Shown: positions 1 through 8,655, numbered from the stretch's first letter. The stretch: 45,926 bases of DNA from Alkalibacterium gilvum (GCF_900109085.1 NZ_FNYW01000010.1:1-45926); one strand, 5' to 3'. The notes: generated from the letters alone by a model not told the origin. A program made the numbers and translations.

Positions 1-106
1 CTTTAAGGAAGTAAGACCCCTGAAAGATTATCAGGTAGATAGGCTGGAAGTGGAAGCATAGTGATATGTGGAGCGGACCAGTACTAATCGGTCGAGGACT
101 TAACCA
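1..106 (+). rRNA. 23S ribosomal RNA, 3' end (partial)
   Basis: The window opens inside the last about 100 nt of a 23S rRNA gene. The conserved tail with GGAGCGGACCAGTACTAATC and GTCGAGGACTTAACC is visible. The 5' part lies outside the window. The 3' end is placed by comparison with Bacillus and Enterococcus 23S and is good to a few bases. The 23S-5S spacer (about 107-219) holds no tRNA; it has a short imperfect hairpin near 184-200. Confidence 0.95.
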
Positions 107-219
107 CATTAATGTTGGATTAAGGGTAAAGATGCGGTGTTGTTAAAAAACTTTGTGTGTACATGAATCAACGATCCAGTTTTGAGAGAACAAGGTTCTC
201 ATCAATTAAAGAAGAGTCA

Positions 220-340
220 CTGTGCGGTGACGATGGCGGGAAGGATCCACCTGTTCCCATTTCGAACACAGCCGTTAAGCTTCCCAGCGCCGAGGATAGT
301 GAAGGGTTTCCCTTTGTGAAAGCAGGACGTTGCCGTGCAG
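220..340 (+). rRNA. 5S ribosomal RNA
   Basis: The gene has the conserved 5S core: GGATCCACCTGTTCCCAT, CGAACACAG, GTTAAGCTTCCCAGCGCCGA and GAAGGGTTTCCCTTTGTGA. Positions 220-227 pair with 333-340 to close helix I, which sets the ends to within one or two bases. It lies about 113 bp behind 23S, completing a 16S-23S-5S operon. A T-rich stretch (343-351) follows, and then tRNA-Asn. Confidence 0.95.
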
Positions 341-370
341 CTCTTTTTTTTTATTAAAATAGGCTATAAT

Positions 371-443
371 TCCGCAATAGCTCAGTTGGTAGAGCGCATG
401 ACTGTTAATCATGATGTCGCAGGTTCGAGCCCTGCTTGCGGAG
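371..443 (+). tRNA. tRNA-Asn (anticodon GTT)
   Basis: This is a 73-nt cloverleaf. The acceptor stem TCCGCAA pairs with TTGCGGA, the discriminator base is G, the D-loop carries AGTTGGTAGAG, the anticodon loop is CTGTTAA with GTT, and the T arm carries GGTTCGAGCCC. CCA is not encoded, so it must be added after transcription. Its position 30 bp behind 5S suggests co-transcription with the rRNA operon. Confidence 0.96.
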
Positions 444-473
444 TTTTTATATGCTCATTTCTCATAAAAAAAT

Positions 474-511
474 AAGAACAGGCGCATTTCATTTGAAATG
501 CGCCTGTTCTT
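474..511 (-). terminator. Intrinsic terminator of the HesB-like/OYE transcript
   Basis: A perfect 17-bp inverted repeat has a 4-nt loop. On the minus strand it is followed by an uninterrupted T run (complement of the A7 at 466-472). It starts 5 bp past the stop of the leftward gene at 517. On the plus strand the tail is weaker (TTACATTT), so it may also act on read-through from tRNA-Asn. Confidence 0.85.
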
Positions 512-516
512 TACAT

Positions 517-816
517 TTACTCACTACTATTAAAATGATAAATGGGCTCTTCTTTTTTATCATCAAAATCAACAACTAAGTCATATCTATTAAAAAACCA
601 GTCATCTTCTTTACTTGTAAAGTAAGTGATACCATTAATTTCTTTTTTTCCTAATAGGTTTCCCTCTGGTTTCTCAGCATTCATTCCAACTGAGAAACCG
701 TCATGAACTTCTGTGTTTCCATATACTTTTCCATAAAAGTGAACCCCATCACCTGGCTCTAATGCCATCTCGTTTTCAAACCAAAAAACCGCTTTATCTG
801 TTATTTTAATATTCAT
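517..816 (-). CDS. HesB/YneR-like protein
   Basis: This 99-residue protein resembles the short HesB/IscA-fold proteins of Firmicutes typified by Bacillus subtilis YneR. The N-terminus (MNIKITDKAVFWFENEM), the GDGVHFYGKVYG strand and the DGFSVGM segment fit that family. It contains no cysteine at all, so it cannot coordinate an iron-sulfur cluster as classical A-type carriers do; its biochemical role is not established. I place the start at the ATG ending at 816 because GGAGGA (about 824-829) sits at the right distance. A longer reading from 831 would put that ribosome-binding site inside the gene. It follows the flavin oxidoreductase gene by 59 bp on the same strand with no terminator between, so the two probably form an operon. 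Confidence 0.75.
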   Translation of the reverse strand: MNIKITDKAVFWFENEMALEPGDGVHFYGKVYGNTEVHDGFSVGMNAEKPEGNLLGKKEINGITYFTSKEDDWFFNRYDLVVDFDDKKEEPIYHFNSSE

Positions 817-875
817 ATATATTTCCTCCATTATATCATTTGTTATTCTTCAAGGTAAGGTCTGTCTTGGGTAAC

Positions 876-1991
876 TTATTCGCGATAGGGAATCCATTTA
901 GGCATAGACAAGAGTGTTTTCCATAGTGAATCAGGAATATAATAAGACACTCTTTCATTTTTCTTTAAATAGCTGTGTATTGAATCTTTTTTTCCATTTT
1001 CAACTTTTTGTACCCATTGAGGATCTACAAGCAATTGCTTTCCCAGAGAAACTAATTGCGAATATTCTAGAGCTTTTTCAGCATCATCTGGCGTTTTAAT
1101 CGAACCTACACTAATTAAAGGGACTCTGTTATTTATATATTCACCGATTGATTTTGGAATCTGGTGTTGATAATTGCGAAACCCGACTAATGATGGTTGA
1201 TAATAGTAATTAACGGATAAATGAAGATAATCGATATTTTCATTTATCAAGCAATCAATTAGAAAAAAAGTGTCTTCAATTCTTATTCCAGGCTTTTCGA
1301 TTTCTTCTGGTGAAAACCGATAACCAAGAAGAAAAGGTCGATCAGAGTGCTTTTCGATGATCTCCTGACAATGCTTTACAACTTCTATTGGGAAGGCAAC
1401 ACGATTTTTCAATGATCCTCCCCATCTATCTTTTCGTTGATTTGAGTGTGGTGAAAAAAACTGCTGCATAAGATAAGTGTTTGCGCCGTGAAGTTCAACA
1501 CCATCAAAGCCTGCTTTGATCGCTCGCTTAACGGCAGATCCAAACTGATGTATAAGAATGTTTATCCCACCGTCTGTGAGCTCTTTTGGAGTATCAGCCC
1601 ATTTTCTTTCTGCACGGATGGGGGAAGGGCACACAGGCTGTCTGCCACCGTTAAATTTAGTCTGGCTCATTCGGCCACCATGGTAAATTTGTAAAATCGC
1701 CTTTGCGCCCTGCAGTTTTATTGTTTTCGCTAATTTACTCAGCCCTTCAATGTGCGTGTCTTTTGCAATACTCATACCATTTGGAAAAGCCTGGCCTTCT
1801 GACGATATGTATGCACAAGCTGTGATAACTGCACCTGGACCATTTGCTCTTACCAAATAATAGATCAGTTCTTCATCAGTTATTTCACCTTCTGTTGTGC
1901 TTGAACTCGTTGTCATAGGAGCCATTAGAATTTTATTTTTTAGGGTTATATTCTTTTGAAAGGAAAAAGGTTTCAAAAAAGTGTAAGTCAT
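876..1991 (-). CDS. Old Yellow Enzyme family NADH:flavin oxidoreductase
   Basis: This is a 371-residue single-domain FMN-dependent oxidoreductase of the Old Yellow Enzyme family, closest in style to the YqiG branch of Firmicutes. These enzymes reduce activated alkenes, quinones or nitro compounds with NAD(P)H. The sequence shows the TIM-barrel start with MAPMTTSS near residue 24, YHGGR near 103-107, and the catalytic block with His-Gly-Ala-Asn followed by SPHSNQRKDRWGG near 168-191. SVGSI and a phosphate-binding region lie near the C-terminus. The His/Asn pair binds the substrate carbonyl in this family. The usual active-site Cys of YqjM-type members is Thr here. The fused C-terminal domain of 2,4-dienoyl-CoA reductases is absent. 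GGAGGG lies 8 nt before the ATG. The promoter carries a strong palindrome (2052-2079), so induction through a repressor is likely. Confidence 0.9.
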   Translation of the reverse strand: MTYTFLKPFSFQKNITLKNKILMAPMTTSSSTTEGEITDEELIYYLVRANGPGAVITACAYISSEGQAFPNGMSIAKDTHIEGLSKLAKTIKLQGAKAILQIYHGGRMSQTKFNGGRQPVCPSPIRAERKWADTPKELTDGGINILIHQFGSAVKRAIKAGFDGVELHGANTYLMQQFFSPHSNQRKDRWGGSLKNRVAFPIEVVKHCQEIIEKHSDRPFLLGYRFSPEEIEKPGIRIEDTFFLIDCLINENIDYLHLSVNYYYQPSLVGFRNYQHQIPKSIGEYINNRVPLISVGSIKTPDDAEKALEYSQLVSLGKQLLVDPQWVQKVENGKKDSIHSYLKKNERVSYYIPDSLWKTLLSMPKWIPYRE

Positions 1992-2051
1992 TTATCTTCC
2001 CTCCGACTGAATTAAATAATGATAGTATATTTGAATGATTTATAAAACTAA

Positions 2052-2087
2052 ACTGCTTATTCTAAATAGAATAAGCAGTGTTGTCAA
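2052..2087 (-). promoter_or_regulatory. OYE promoter with overlapping palindromic operator
   Basis: On the minus strand, TTGACA (2082-2087) is followed after exactly 17 bp by TAGAAT (2059-2064), a near-consensus sigma-A promoter for the oxidoreductase gene. A perfect inverted repeat with 12-bp arms and a 4-nt centre (2052-2079) covers most of the spacer and the whole -10 box. Bound protein would exclude RNA polymerase. No regulator gene lies nearby, so the repressor is unknown. The 17-bp spacer argues against a MerR-type activator. Confidence 0.75.
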
Positions 2088-2102
2088 TTAAGTGGGCATG
2101 GG

Positions 2103-2118
2103 GTAGTTTGTAAACTAC
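2103..2118. promoter_or_regulatory. Second palindrome in the gap before the MsmK gene
   Basis: GTAGTTT and AAACTAC form a 7+2+7 inverted repeat 15 bp upstream of the leftward -35 box. It lies in the 445-bp gap between the divergent OYE and MsmK genes. It could be a second operator, but no other copy occurs in the window and no regulator is assigned. The rest of the gap (2119-2320) shows only a weak imperfect hairpin near 2220-2250. Confidence 0.35.
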
Positions 2119-2320
2119 AATGAAACGACTCCCCTTAATAGAGTGTTTATATTAGTATAGTACATTTATTATGAATAATCCAAAGAGCTCTGAGGAGTGT
2201 CACGCTTGAATGTCTGATAGGAAAATTAATCAGAGACTGATCAGTTTTCCTTAGATTCCATATTAAAATGACGCTTAAGTCATTCCTTCAGCACTATGCA
2301 CAAGATAGCCATAATGATTT

Positions 2321-2334
2321 TGGTCACGTTTACA
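2321..2334 (-). promoter_or_regulatory. cre-like site upstream of the MsmK gene
   Basis: Read on the minus strand, this 14-mer matches the catabolite-responsive element consensus TGWAANCGNTNWCA at 12 of 14 positions. It lies about 100 bp before the ATPase gene and 24 bp before a TATAAT (2358-2363). CcpA control of a sugar-transport ATPase would be typical. No good -35 pairs with that TATAAT, so the promoter itself is uncertain. Confidence 0.4.
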
Positions 2335-2436
2335 TAGCGCGAAGAAAGTGTTTTCAATATAATAAGAAGTATCAGATGAAGCTTTAATCACTGAAGATTG
2401 ACTAAATAAATTTATTAAAGAAGGGTGTTTTTACCT

Positions 2437-3543
2437 ATGGTAGAAATGGCAATGAAAAATATTTATAAACGTTATGATAATGCAGATGATTTTGCAGTCC
2501 AAGATTTTGATATGCGTGTTAAAGATCGCGAGTTTATCGTGTTTGTTGGACCTTCCGGATGTGGGAAATCAACAACTCTTCGAATGATTGCTGGCTTGGA
2601 AGAAATCACTGATGGAGAATTGTGGATTGGTGATAAAATGATGAATGACGTTGCTCCCAAAGATCGGGATATCGCGATGGTATTTCAAAACTACGCCTTG
2701 TACCCACATATGACTGTATTTGATAATATGGCTTTTGGTCTCAAATTACGTAAATATAAAAAAGATGAAATAAAAAAACGTGTTGATAATGCAGCTGATA
2801 TTTTAGGTTTAACCCCCTTATTGGACCGAAAACCTGCGGCGTTATCTGGTGGACAACGTCAGCGTGTAGCCTTAGGACGTGCAATTGTTCGTGATGCTAA
2901 AGTCTTTTTAATGGATGAACCTTTATCAAACTTAGATGCAAAACTTAGAGTGGCGATGCGTGCGGAGATAGCTAAATTACATCAACGTTTAAATACAACG
3001 TCTATTTACGTTACCCACGATCAGACAGAAGCAATGACGATGGCGGATCGTATTGTTATTTTGAAAGATGGCTTCATCCAACAGATTGGCACACCCAAAG
3101 AAGTCTATGATTCTCCAGTCAATGTTTTTGTTGGTGGATTTATAGGATCGCCTGCTATGAACTTCTTTGACGTCACTCTTAAAGGCAATCACATAACGAA
3201 TTCAGACGGATTAGATATAGAGGTGCCTGAAGGTAAAGTGAAATTACTTCATGAAAAAGGGTATAAAGATGGATCGAAATTAATTTTTGGTATTCGTCCT
3301 GAAGATATTAAAAGTGAACAAGTAGCTTTAGAAGCCTCACCGACATCAATAGTGAAATCAAAAGTTACTGTCTCTGAATTACTAGGAGCTGAAACAATGC
3401 TTTATTCACAATTAGGCGATATCGAATACATCGCACGTGTTGATGCACGAGATTATCATAAACCTGGTGAAGTAGTGGAATTAGCCTTTGAAATGGGTAA
3501 ATCACACTTTTTCGATCCAGAATCAACAAATGTCATTCGTTGA
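2437..3543 (+). CDS. msmK: Sugar ABC transporter ATP-binding protein, MsmK/UgpC type
   Basis: This 368-residue ATPase energises carbohydrate ABC importers at the cytoplasmic face of the membrane. Walker A GPSGCGKST is near residues 37-45, the signature LSGGQRQR near 134-141, Walker B VFLMDEPLSNLD near 154-165, and the H-loop VTHDQTEA near 189-196. A C-terminal MalK-type TOBE region follows from about 230. Its length and opening MVEMAMKNIYKRY match MsmK/UgpC proteins. The ATG at 2437 is preferred: AAGAAGGG lies 11 nt upstream, and an upstream GTG at 2425 falls inside that site. No permease or binding-protein gene is adjacent. It is therefore an orphan ATPase that may serve several importers, as MsmK does in streptococci. 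A strong terminator follows. Confidence 0.9.
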   Translation: MVEMAMKNIYKRYDNADDFAVQDFDMRVKDREFIVFVGPSGCGKSTTLRMIAGLEEITDGELWIGDKMMNDVAPKDRDIAMVFQNYALYPHMTVFDNMAFGLKLRKYKKDEIKKRVDNAADILGLTPLLDRKPAALSGGQRQRVALGRAIVRDAKVFLMDEPLSNLDAKLRVAMRAEIAKLHQRLNTTSIYVTHDQTEAMTMADRIVILKDGFIQQIGTPKEVYDSPVNVFVGGFIGSPAMNFFDVTLKGNHITNSDGLDIEVPEGKVKLLHEKGYKDGSKLIFGIRPEDIKSEQVALEASPTSIVKSKVTVSELLGAETMLYSQLGDIEYIARVDARDYHKPGEVVELAFEMGKSHFFDPESTNVIR

Positions 3544-3571
3544 TTTAATCAACGCTAGAGTGTTCTTGCGC

Positions 3572-3611
3572 AAAACCTCTCTGATATACAATTATATCAG
3601 AGAGGTTTTTT
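3572..3611 (+). terminator. Terminator after msmK
   Basis: A perfect 17-bp inverted repeat has a CAAT loop, ends in a run of six T, and lies 28 bp after the msmK stop. It separates the gene from dut. Confidence 0.9.
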
Positions 3612-3691
3612 ATAATACGCATTTATGTTGGAGTGGATTTAGTGTAAAATGGAAGTATTATAAAGATGGTTAAAAAGGGAGGCTAATTCGC

Positions 3692-3724
3692 ATGTTTTCT
3701 AAGTGCGAAGCGTATAATGTCTAA
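3692..3724 (+). CDS. Possible 10-codon leader peptide overlapping the dut start
   Basis: A strong ribosome-binding site, AAAAAGGGAGG (3672-3682), lies 9 nt before an ATG that opens a 10-codon frame, MFSKCEAYNV. Its TAA stop (3722-3724) overlaps the dut start region, since the dut ATG is at 3717-3719. dut has no convincing ribosome-binding site of its own; only the weak GCGAAG precedes it. Ribosomes terminating here could re-initiate at dut, which would be translational coupling. The peptide may have no function beyond that. It could also be the remnant of an ancestral dut start. Confidence 0.45.
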   Translation: MFSKCEAYNV

Positions 3725-4208
3725 AGTAAGAGGATTTGAAATTGTATCAAAATATAAAGATATGGAAATAACTTTACCAAAGCGTGCAACAAAAGGATCA
3801 GCAGGTTATGATTTAATGGCTGCAAAGGATATCATCGTCCCGTCCGTATTCAAAGCATTACAGGGAAAGACTCAATCTGAACCAATGAAATCAACACTCA
3901 TACCTACAGGGATCAAAGCTTATATGCCTGAGAATGAGTACTTACTTCTAGCTAATCGTTCTAGTAATCCAATGAAGCGCCAATTAGCCGTACCCAACGG
4001 TATTGGGATAATTGATTCGGATTATTATAATAATGACAACAATGAAGGAGAAATTTTTGTTCAAGTCATTAACTATGGTATGGATGACTTAGAGATTGCC
4101 AAGGGGGAACGGATTGCTCAAGGTATTTTTTCAAAGTATGAAGTCGCAGACAAGGAAGAGAAATTTTTTGATCAGCGTACAGGTGGCTTCGGTTCATCCG
4201 GAAAATGA
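3717..4208 (+). CDS. dut: dUTP diphosphatase
   Basis: This 163-residue enzyme of the trimeric dUTPase fold hydrolyses dUTP to dUMP and diphosphate, keeping uracil out of DNA and supplying dTMP precursor. Family motifs are visible in order: KGSAGYDLMAA (motif 1, near 27-37), ANRSSNPMKRQL (motif 2 with the Arg-Ser pair), PNGIGIIDSDYYNNDNNEGE (motif 3), GERIAQGIF (motif 4) and the glycine-rich C-terminal arm RTGGFGSSGK (motif 5) that closes over the substrate. The insert between motifs 1 and 2 resembles other Lactobacillales dUTPases. No in-frame start exists further upstream because a stop lies at 3684. Translation probably depends on the short overlapping frame at 3692-3724. radA follows after 74 bp with its own promoter. 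Confidence 0.92.
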   Translation: MSKVRGFEIVSKYKDMEITLPKRATKGSAGYDLMAAKDIIVPSVFKALQGKTQSEPMKSTLIPTGIKAYMPENEYLLLANRSSNPMKRQLAVPNGIGIIDSDYYNNDNNEGEIFVQVINYGMDDLEIAKGERIAQGIFSKYEVADKEEKFFDQRTGGFGSSGK

Positions 4209-4226
4209 AAGAGTTAAGATTTATTT

Positions 4227-4255
4227 TTGACATTCAAAAATATACAATATATACC
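4227..4255 (+). promoter_or_regulatory. Promoter of radA
   Basis: TTGACA (4227-4232), a 17-bp spacer and TATACC (4250-4255) make a near-consensus sigma-A promoter 28 bp before the radA start. This separates radA transcription at least partly from dut. Confidence 0.65.
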
Positions 4256-4282
4256 AATATCTAAGCTAAAGGGGTCTATGAA

Positions 4283-5653
4283 TTGGCAAAAAAGAAAGCA
4301 ACCGTATTTGTCTGTCAGAATTGTGGCTATGAGTCTCCAAAATATCTCGGGAAGTGTCCGAGTTGTGGGACGTGGAATCAGATGGTTGAAGAAAAACTAC
4401 CTGATCAATCTGATAGTCGAAGTCGCGTGACAATGTCAGGAAAAGCATCTAAAGCAGAACCCATAACAGATATAACGATTGAAAAAGAAGAACGAGTTAA
4501 AACTAAAATGGCTGAATTTAACCGTGTTTTAGGTGGTGGCGTTGTTCCAGGATCCCTTGTCCTTATTGGTGGAGACCCAGGTATTGGTAAATCAACCCTA
4601 CTCCTACAAGTTTCTGCCCAGTTAAATCAACAAGGTGGAAAAGTACTTTATGTTTCAGGTGAAGAAAGTGCGGCTCAAATTAAAATGAGGGCAGAACGCT
4701 TAGAGTTACGGGGAACAGATTTTTATTTATATGCGGAGACTGAAATCAGTGCTATACAAGGAACCATCGAAAAGCTGAAACCGGATTATGTAATCATTGA
4801 CTCGATTCAAACCATGCACCATGTGAAAATCGATAGTGCTTCTGGAAGTGTGTCGCAAGTTAGGGAATCAACATCCACGCTTATGCAGATAGCTAAAATG
4901 AATGAAATTGCCATCTTTATTGTCGGTCACGTCACTAAAGAAGGGGCAATCGCTGGACCACGAATGCTAGAACATATGGTAGACACAGTATTGTATTTTG
5001 AAGGAGAGCAGCATCATACCTTTAGGATTTTACGAGCAGTCAAAAATCGATTTGGCTCAACAAATGAAATTGGTATATTTGAGATGCGTAATGGTGGATT
5101 GAAAGAAGTTTTGAACCCATCGCAGCTCTTTTTAGAAGAACGACTAGCTGGAGCAACGGGTTCGGCAGTTGTGGCAGCTATGGAAGGAACGCGACCGATG
5201 CTTGTTGAAATTCAGTCGCTGATTTCTCCAACGGTATTTGGCAATGCCAAACGAACATCCAGCGGTTTGGACTATTCCCGTGTTTCTCTGATCATGGCAG
5301 TGCTTGAAAAGCGTGCAGGCTTGTTACTTCAAAACCAGGATGCCTACCTTAAAGCAGCGGGTGGCGTAAGACTGGATGAACCTGCGATTGATTTATCTAT
5401 TGCTATTAGTATCGCATCAAGTTACAAGGAAAAAGAAACGCGTCCAACTGACTGCTTTATTGGAGAAATTGGTTTGACGGGTGAAATACGAAGCGTTTCT
5501 AAAATTGAACAACGTGTTAAAGAAGCAGCTAAATTAGGATTCAAACGGGTATTTATACCAAAAAATAATAAAGATGGATGGGAAATGCCTGACAAAATTG
5601 AAGTGATTGGGTGTACAACCTTATCTGAAGCGATAAAAAAAGCGTTTATATAA
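4283..5653 (+). CDS. radA: DNA repair protein RadA
   Basis: This 456-residue RecA-like ATPase promotes branch migration in recombination and, in naturally competent relatives, acts in transformation. A C4 zinc finger occupies residues 11-28 (CQNC and CPSC). Walker [11 protein letters not shown] is at 96-105, Walker B IIDSIQ near 171, and the RadA-specific KNRFG motif at 254-258. A Lon-protease-like C-terminal domain covers about 280-456. The start is TTG at 4283, supported by AAAGGGG (4268-4274) 8 nt upstream and by the family N-terminus MAKKK; the nearby ATG at 4278 is out of frame. In many Firmicutes radA precedes the PIN-TRAM gene and gltX, and that order is kept here. Confidence 0.96.
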   Translation: MAKKKATVFVCQNCGYESPKYLGKCPSCGTWNQMVEEKLPDQSDSRSRVTMSGKASKAEPITDITIEKEERVKTKMAEFNRVLGGGVVPGSLVLIGGDPGIGKSTLLLQVSAQLNQQGGKVLYVSGEESAAQIKMRAERLELRGTDFYLYAETEISAIQGTIEKLKPDYVIIDSIQTMHHVKIDSASGSVSQVRESTSTLMQIAKMNEIAIFIVGHVTKEGAIAGPRMLEHMVDTVLYFEGEQHHTFRILRAVKNRFGSTNEIGIFEMRNGGLKEVLNPSQLFLEERLAGATGSAVVAAMEGTRPMLVEIQSLISPTVFGNAKRTSSGLDYSRVSLIMAVLEKRAGLLLQNQDAYLKAAGGVRLDEPAIDLSIAISIASSYKEKETRPTDCFIGEIGLTGEIRSVSKIEQRVKEAAKLGFKRVFIPKNNKDGWEMPDKIEVIGCTTLSEAIKKAFI

Positions 5654-5688
5654 AAAAAGGTGGATACTTTCGTATTTGCAGTTAAGGT

Positions 5689-5697
5689 TGGTATACT
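5689..5697 (+). promoter_or_regulatory. Extended -10 promoter before the PIN-TRAM gene
   Basis: TGGTATACT is an extended -10 element (TG, one base, TATACT at 5692-5697), 43 bp before the gene. The -35 position (TTCGTA) is poor, as is common for extended -10 promoters. Confidence 0.45.
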
Positions 5698-5739
5698 GAT
5701 AAAGTGTAAGAGAATTTATAGACAAAGAGGAGGGAGTAA

Positions 5740-6855
5740 ATGGTAAAGAAAGTAATCTTACTCACATTTGTACTCGTTGGAGGTAGCTTAGGCTATAACG
5801 TCTTTCCAGGACTTATCTCCAACTGGAGTGAGGCGCCCACGTGGTTGATGAATCCAATTATCGGCATGGTTTTAGGTGCAGGGATATTTTATATCGTGTC
5901 ATTATCTACAGTAACACCTATAAAAAAAGGGTTAGTAAAAATTGAAAAAATATTCAGCGAAATGAGTACGACCTATCTTATGTTCGGAAGCATTGGTGCG
6001 ATTATTGGACTTATTCTTGCTTTATTATTTAGTTATGGCTTAAATGCTCTGAATATTATTTTTATAAGCGATGTATTACCGTTCATATTAACCGTTATCT
6101 TAGCCTACGGTGGTTTTCAGCTGGGAACATCAAGAAGAGAAGAAATTCGACGATTGTTTGTACCTAAAACAGAAACACAAGAAAACAGTGATGTTTTGGA
6201 AAGAAAAGAAGGAGAGACCTTTCGTAAATATAAAGTTCTAGACACCAGTACAATTATCGATGGACGTATTTTAGATGTTGTTAGAACTGGATTTCTAGAA
6301 GGAGTTCTCGTTGTCTCTCATTATGTACTAAAAGAGTTACAATACATTGCGGATTCATCAGATAGTCTTAAACGCGTGAGAGGGCGACGTGGACTAGATA
6401 TTTTAAATGCGCTACAAAAAGAAAAAAGTATTGCACTTGAAATGGATGATAGCGATATTCCAGAGACAGAAGAAGTTGATTTGAAGTTGGTTCATCTGGC
6501 GAAAAAATTGGATGGTATGGTTATTACTAATGACTTCAATTTAAATAAAGTGGCGGAGTTCCAAAATATCCATGTGTTAAATATCAATGAATTAGCTAAC
6601 GCCGTAAAACCTGTCGTCATACCTGGCGAAGAAATGACAGTTATGGTTGTTAAGCATGGTACTGAACGTAGTCAGGGTGTGGCTTATCTTGATGACGGTA
6701 CGATGGTTGTTGTAGAAGAAGGGAAGCATCACGTCAACGAAACTGTTGATGTAATAGTGACAAGCTCGCTTCAAACAAATGCGGGACGTATGATATTTGC
6801 TAAATTATCAAATGAAAAAAAATCGTTAAATAACCATAAGCAATTATCTCACTGA
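5740..6855 (+). CDS. yacL: PIN and TRAM domain membrane protein (YacL family)
   Basis: This is a 371-residue protein of the YacL family. Four hydrophobic segments lie roughly at residues 5-20, 32-55, 80-105 and 107-130. A cytoplasmic PIN domain follows from about 163: LDTSTIID carries the first metal-binding Asp and ITNDFNLNKVAE the last. A C-terminal TRAM-like region (EEMTVMVVKHGTE, QGVAYLDDGTMVVVEEG) covers about 285-350. PIN domains are typically ribonucleases and TRAM domains bind RNA. The true substrate of YacL proteins is not settled to my knowledge. AGGAGGG lies 5-6 nt before the ATG. Gene order radA, yacL, gltX matches Bacillus subtilis. Confidence 0.88.
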   Translation: MVKKVILLTFVLVGGSLGYNVFPGLISNWSEAPTWLMNPIIGMVLGAGIFYIVSLSTVTPIKKGLVKIEKIFSEMSTTYLMFGSIGAIIGLILALLFSYGLNALNIIFISDVLPFILTVILAYGGFQLGTSRREEIRRLFVPKTETQENSDVLERKEGETFRKYKVLDTSTIIDGRILDVVRTGFLEGVLVVSHYVLKELQYIADSSDSLKRVRGRRGLDILNALQKEKSIALEMDDSDIPETEEVDLKLVHLAKKLDGMVITNDFNLNKVAEFQNIHVLNINELANAVKPVVIPGEEMTVMVVKHGTERSQGVAYLDDGTMVVVEEGKHHVNETVDVIVTSSLQTNAGRMIFAKLSNEKKSLNNHKQLSH

Positions 6856-7102
6856 TAGATTAAAATAGTCTCAAAACAGAACAATCTAAATTTACTTTTC
6901 TGAGTCATTTATAATGGAACCGTTCGTCTAGAAAGAATATTTTTATTGGTTTGAAATCGATAAATGAATAGTTTCAAGATGTTGAACGATTAAGTTTAAA
7001 GGTAATGCATTAATCAATTATGGTAGAAGATTAAGTGAAATAATGGTAAGTTTATACTACTAAGACTATAAAATGAATGAACAGGATAAGGAGTAATCAA
7101 TT

Positions 7103-8581
7103 ATGACAGAAAAAGTCCGCGTACGTTATGCACCAAGCCCGACGGGACATTTACACATCGGGAATGCACGTACAGCATTATTCAATTATTTATTTGCCCG
7201 TCACCACGGCGGAGATTTTATCATCCGTATTGAAGATACAGATAGAAAAAGACAAGTTGAGACAGGAGAAACGAGTCAACTAAACAACTTGAAATGGTTG
7301 GGTATAGACTGGGATGAAAGTTCAGATGTGGGTGGCCCCTATGGCCCTTACCGTCAATCAGAGCGTAAAGATATCTACGACCCACTTATCGATCAGCTCT
7401 TAACAAGCGGTCATGCTTACAAATGTTATTGCACAAGTGAGGAACTTGAAGCAGAGCGTGAAGCACAAAGAGCTCGTGGAGAAATGCCACATTATAACGG
7501 AAAGTGTGCCCATTTGTCTGCTTCAGAACAAAAAGCTAAGCAAGAAGAAGGCATCACACCTGTTATTCGTTTTCGTATACCAAAAGGTGGAACATATACA
7601 TTCGACGATATGGTAAAAGGTGATATTACTTTTGAATCGGATTCAATTGGTGGCGACTGGGTTATTCGTAAACGTGATGGCATGCCCACGTATAACTTTG
7701 CTGTAACAGTAGACGACCATTACATGAAAATCTCTCATGTCCTAAGAGGAGACGACCATATTGCCAATACACCTAAACAAATAATGGTATATAATGCATT
7801 TGGTTGGGAACCCCCACGTTTTGGGCATATGACTTTGATTATCAATGCTGAAACAGGTAAGAAATTAAGTAAACGAGACGAAACAATTTTACAGTTTATT
7901 GAACAGTATCGTGAACTAGGCTACTCTTCTGAAGCTTTATTCAATTTTATCACGTTATTAGGCTGGTCTCCTGTCGGCGAAGATGAATTATTCTCCAAAG
8001 AGTCATTTGTTGAAATGTTTGATCATAATCGCTTAGGCACGTCACCAGCTGCCTTCGATGCAGGTAAATTGGAATGGATCAGCAATCAATACATGAAAAA
8101 TATGGACCTTGACGAATTGACCCTGAAAGCAACACCACATCTTGTAGAAGCAGGGTACGTCAAAGCTAATCCTACTGAAGAAGAAAGCCAGTGGGTCACG
8201 AAATTAGTTGGCTTATATCAAGAGCAGATGAGCTATGCTGCACAGATTACTCAATTAGCCAGTTTGTTTTTTGAAGATAAAATCGAGTGGTCAGAGCAAG
8301 CGCAAGATGTATTAAAAGGAGAAACGGTACCAACCGTTCTTGATGCCTTTACTGAACAACTTAGAACAGTTGAACCTTTTGAAGCAGGAGAAATTAAAAA
8401 AGCTATCAAGGCTGTCCAAAAAGAAACAGGAATCAAAGGGAAGAATCTCTTTATGCCTATCCGTGTAGCGGTTTCCGGACACGAACACGGGCCTCAACTA
8501 AACGACACAATCGAATTGTTGGGAAGAGAAAAAGCCATTGGAAATATTAACAAAGCGCAAGATTTAATTAAATCCTTTTAA
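7103..8581 (+). CDS. gltX: Glutamyl-tRNA synthetase
   Basis: This 492-residue class I aminoacyl-tRNA synthetase charges tRNA-Glu, and in most Firmicutes also tRNA-Gln for later transamidation. The Rossmann-fold signature [16 protein letters not shown] is near residues 11-26 and contains the HIGH motif. The KMSKS motif appears as KLSKR near 254-258. The anticodon-binding helical domain fills the last about 150 residues. Length is normal. AAGGAG lies about 9 nt before the ATG. The 247-bp gap upstream has no clear T-box specifier or antiterminator motif, and its promoter is not obvious. cysE, which lies between gltX and cysS in Bacillus and Enterococcus, is missing here. Confidence 0.97.
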   Translation: MTEKVRVRYAPSPTGHLHIGNARTALFNYLFARHHGGDFIIRIEDTDRKRQVETGETSQLNNLKWLGIDWDESSDVGGPYGPYRQSERKDIYDPLIDQLLTSGHAYKCYCTSEELEAEREAQRARGEMPHYNGKCAHLSASEQKAKQEEGITPVIRFRIPKGGTYTFDDMVKGDITFESDSIGGDWVIRKRDGMPTYNFAVTVDDHYMKISHVLRGDDHIANTPKQIMVYNAFGWEPPRFGHMTLIINAETGKKLSKRDETILQFIEQYRELGYSSEALFNFITLLGWSPVGEDELFSKESFVEMFDHNRLGTSPAAFDAGKLEWISNQYMKNMDLDELTLKATPHLVEAGYVKANPTEEESQWVTKLVGLYQEQMSYAAQITQLASLFFEDKIEWSEQAQDVLKGETVPTVLDAFTEQLRTVEPFEAGEIKKAIKAVQKETGIKGKNLFMPIRVAVSGHEHGPQLNDTIELLGREKAIGNINKAQDLIKSF

Positions 8582-8606
8582 GGCATAAAACTGTTTAGAA
8601 GGTTAA

Positions 8607-8655
8607 AGCCATGCAACCTGTATTTCTCTTAAATGGTTGTATGGCTATCTTTTTG
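8607..8655 (+). terminator. Hairpin terminator between gltX and cysS
   Basis: A 12-bp stem (8607-8618 with 8635-8646, one G-U pair) and a 16-nt loop are followed by ATCTTTTT. It lies 26 bp past the gltX stop and 62 bp before cysS. The long loop makes it less canonical. Confidence 0.6.

Noticed and set aside
157-357. A 66-codon reading frame across the 5S region
   Set aside because: It runs through the 5S rRNA gene.
365-370. TATAAT as a tRNA-Asn promoter
   Set aside because: It abuts the first base of the tRNA, so transcription would start inside the gene; no -35 pairs with it.
6856-7102. T-box riboswitch before gltX (and before cysS)
   Set aside because: I looked for the conserved AGGGTGGNACCGCG antiterminator and a specifier loop and found neither in either gap.
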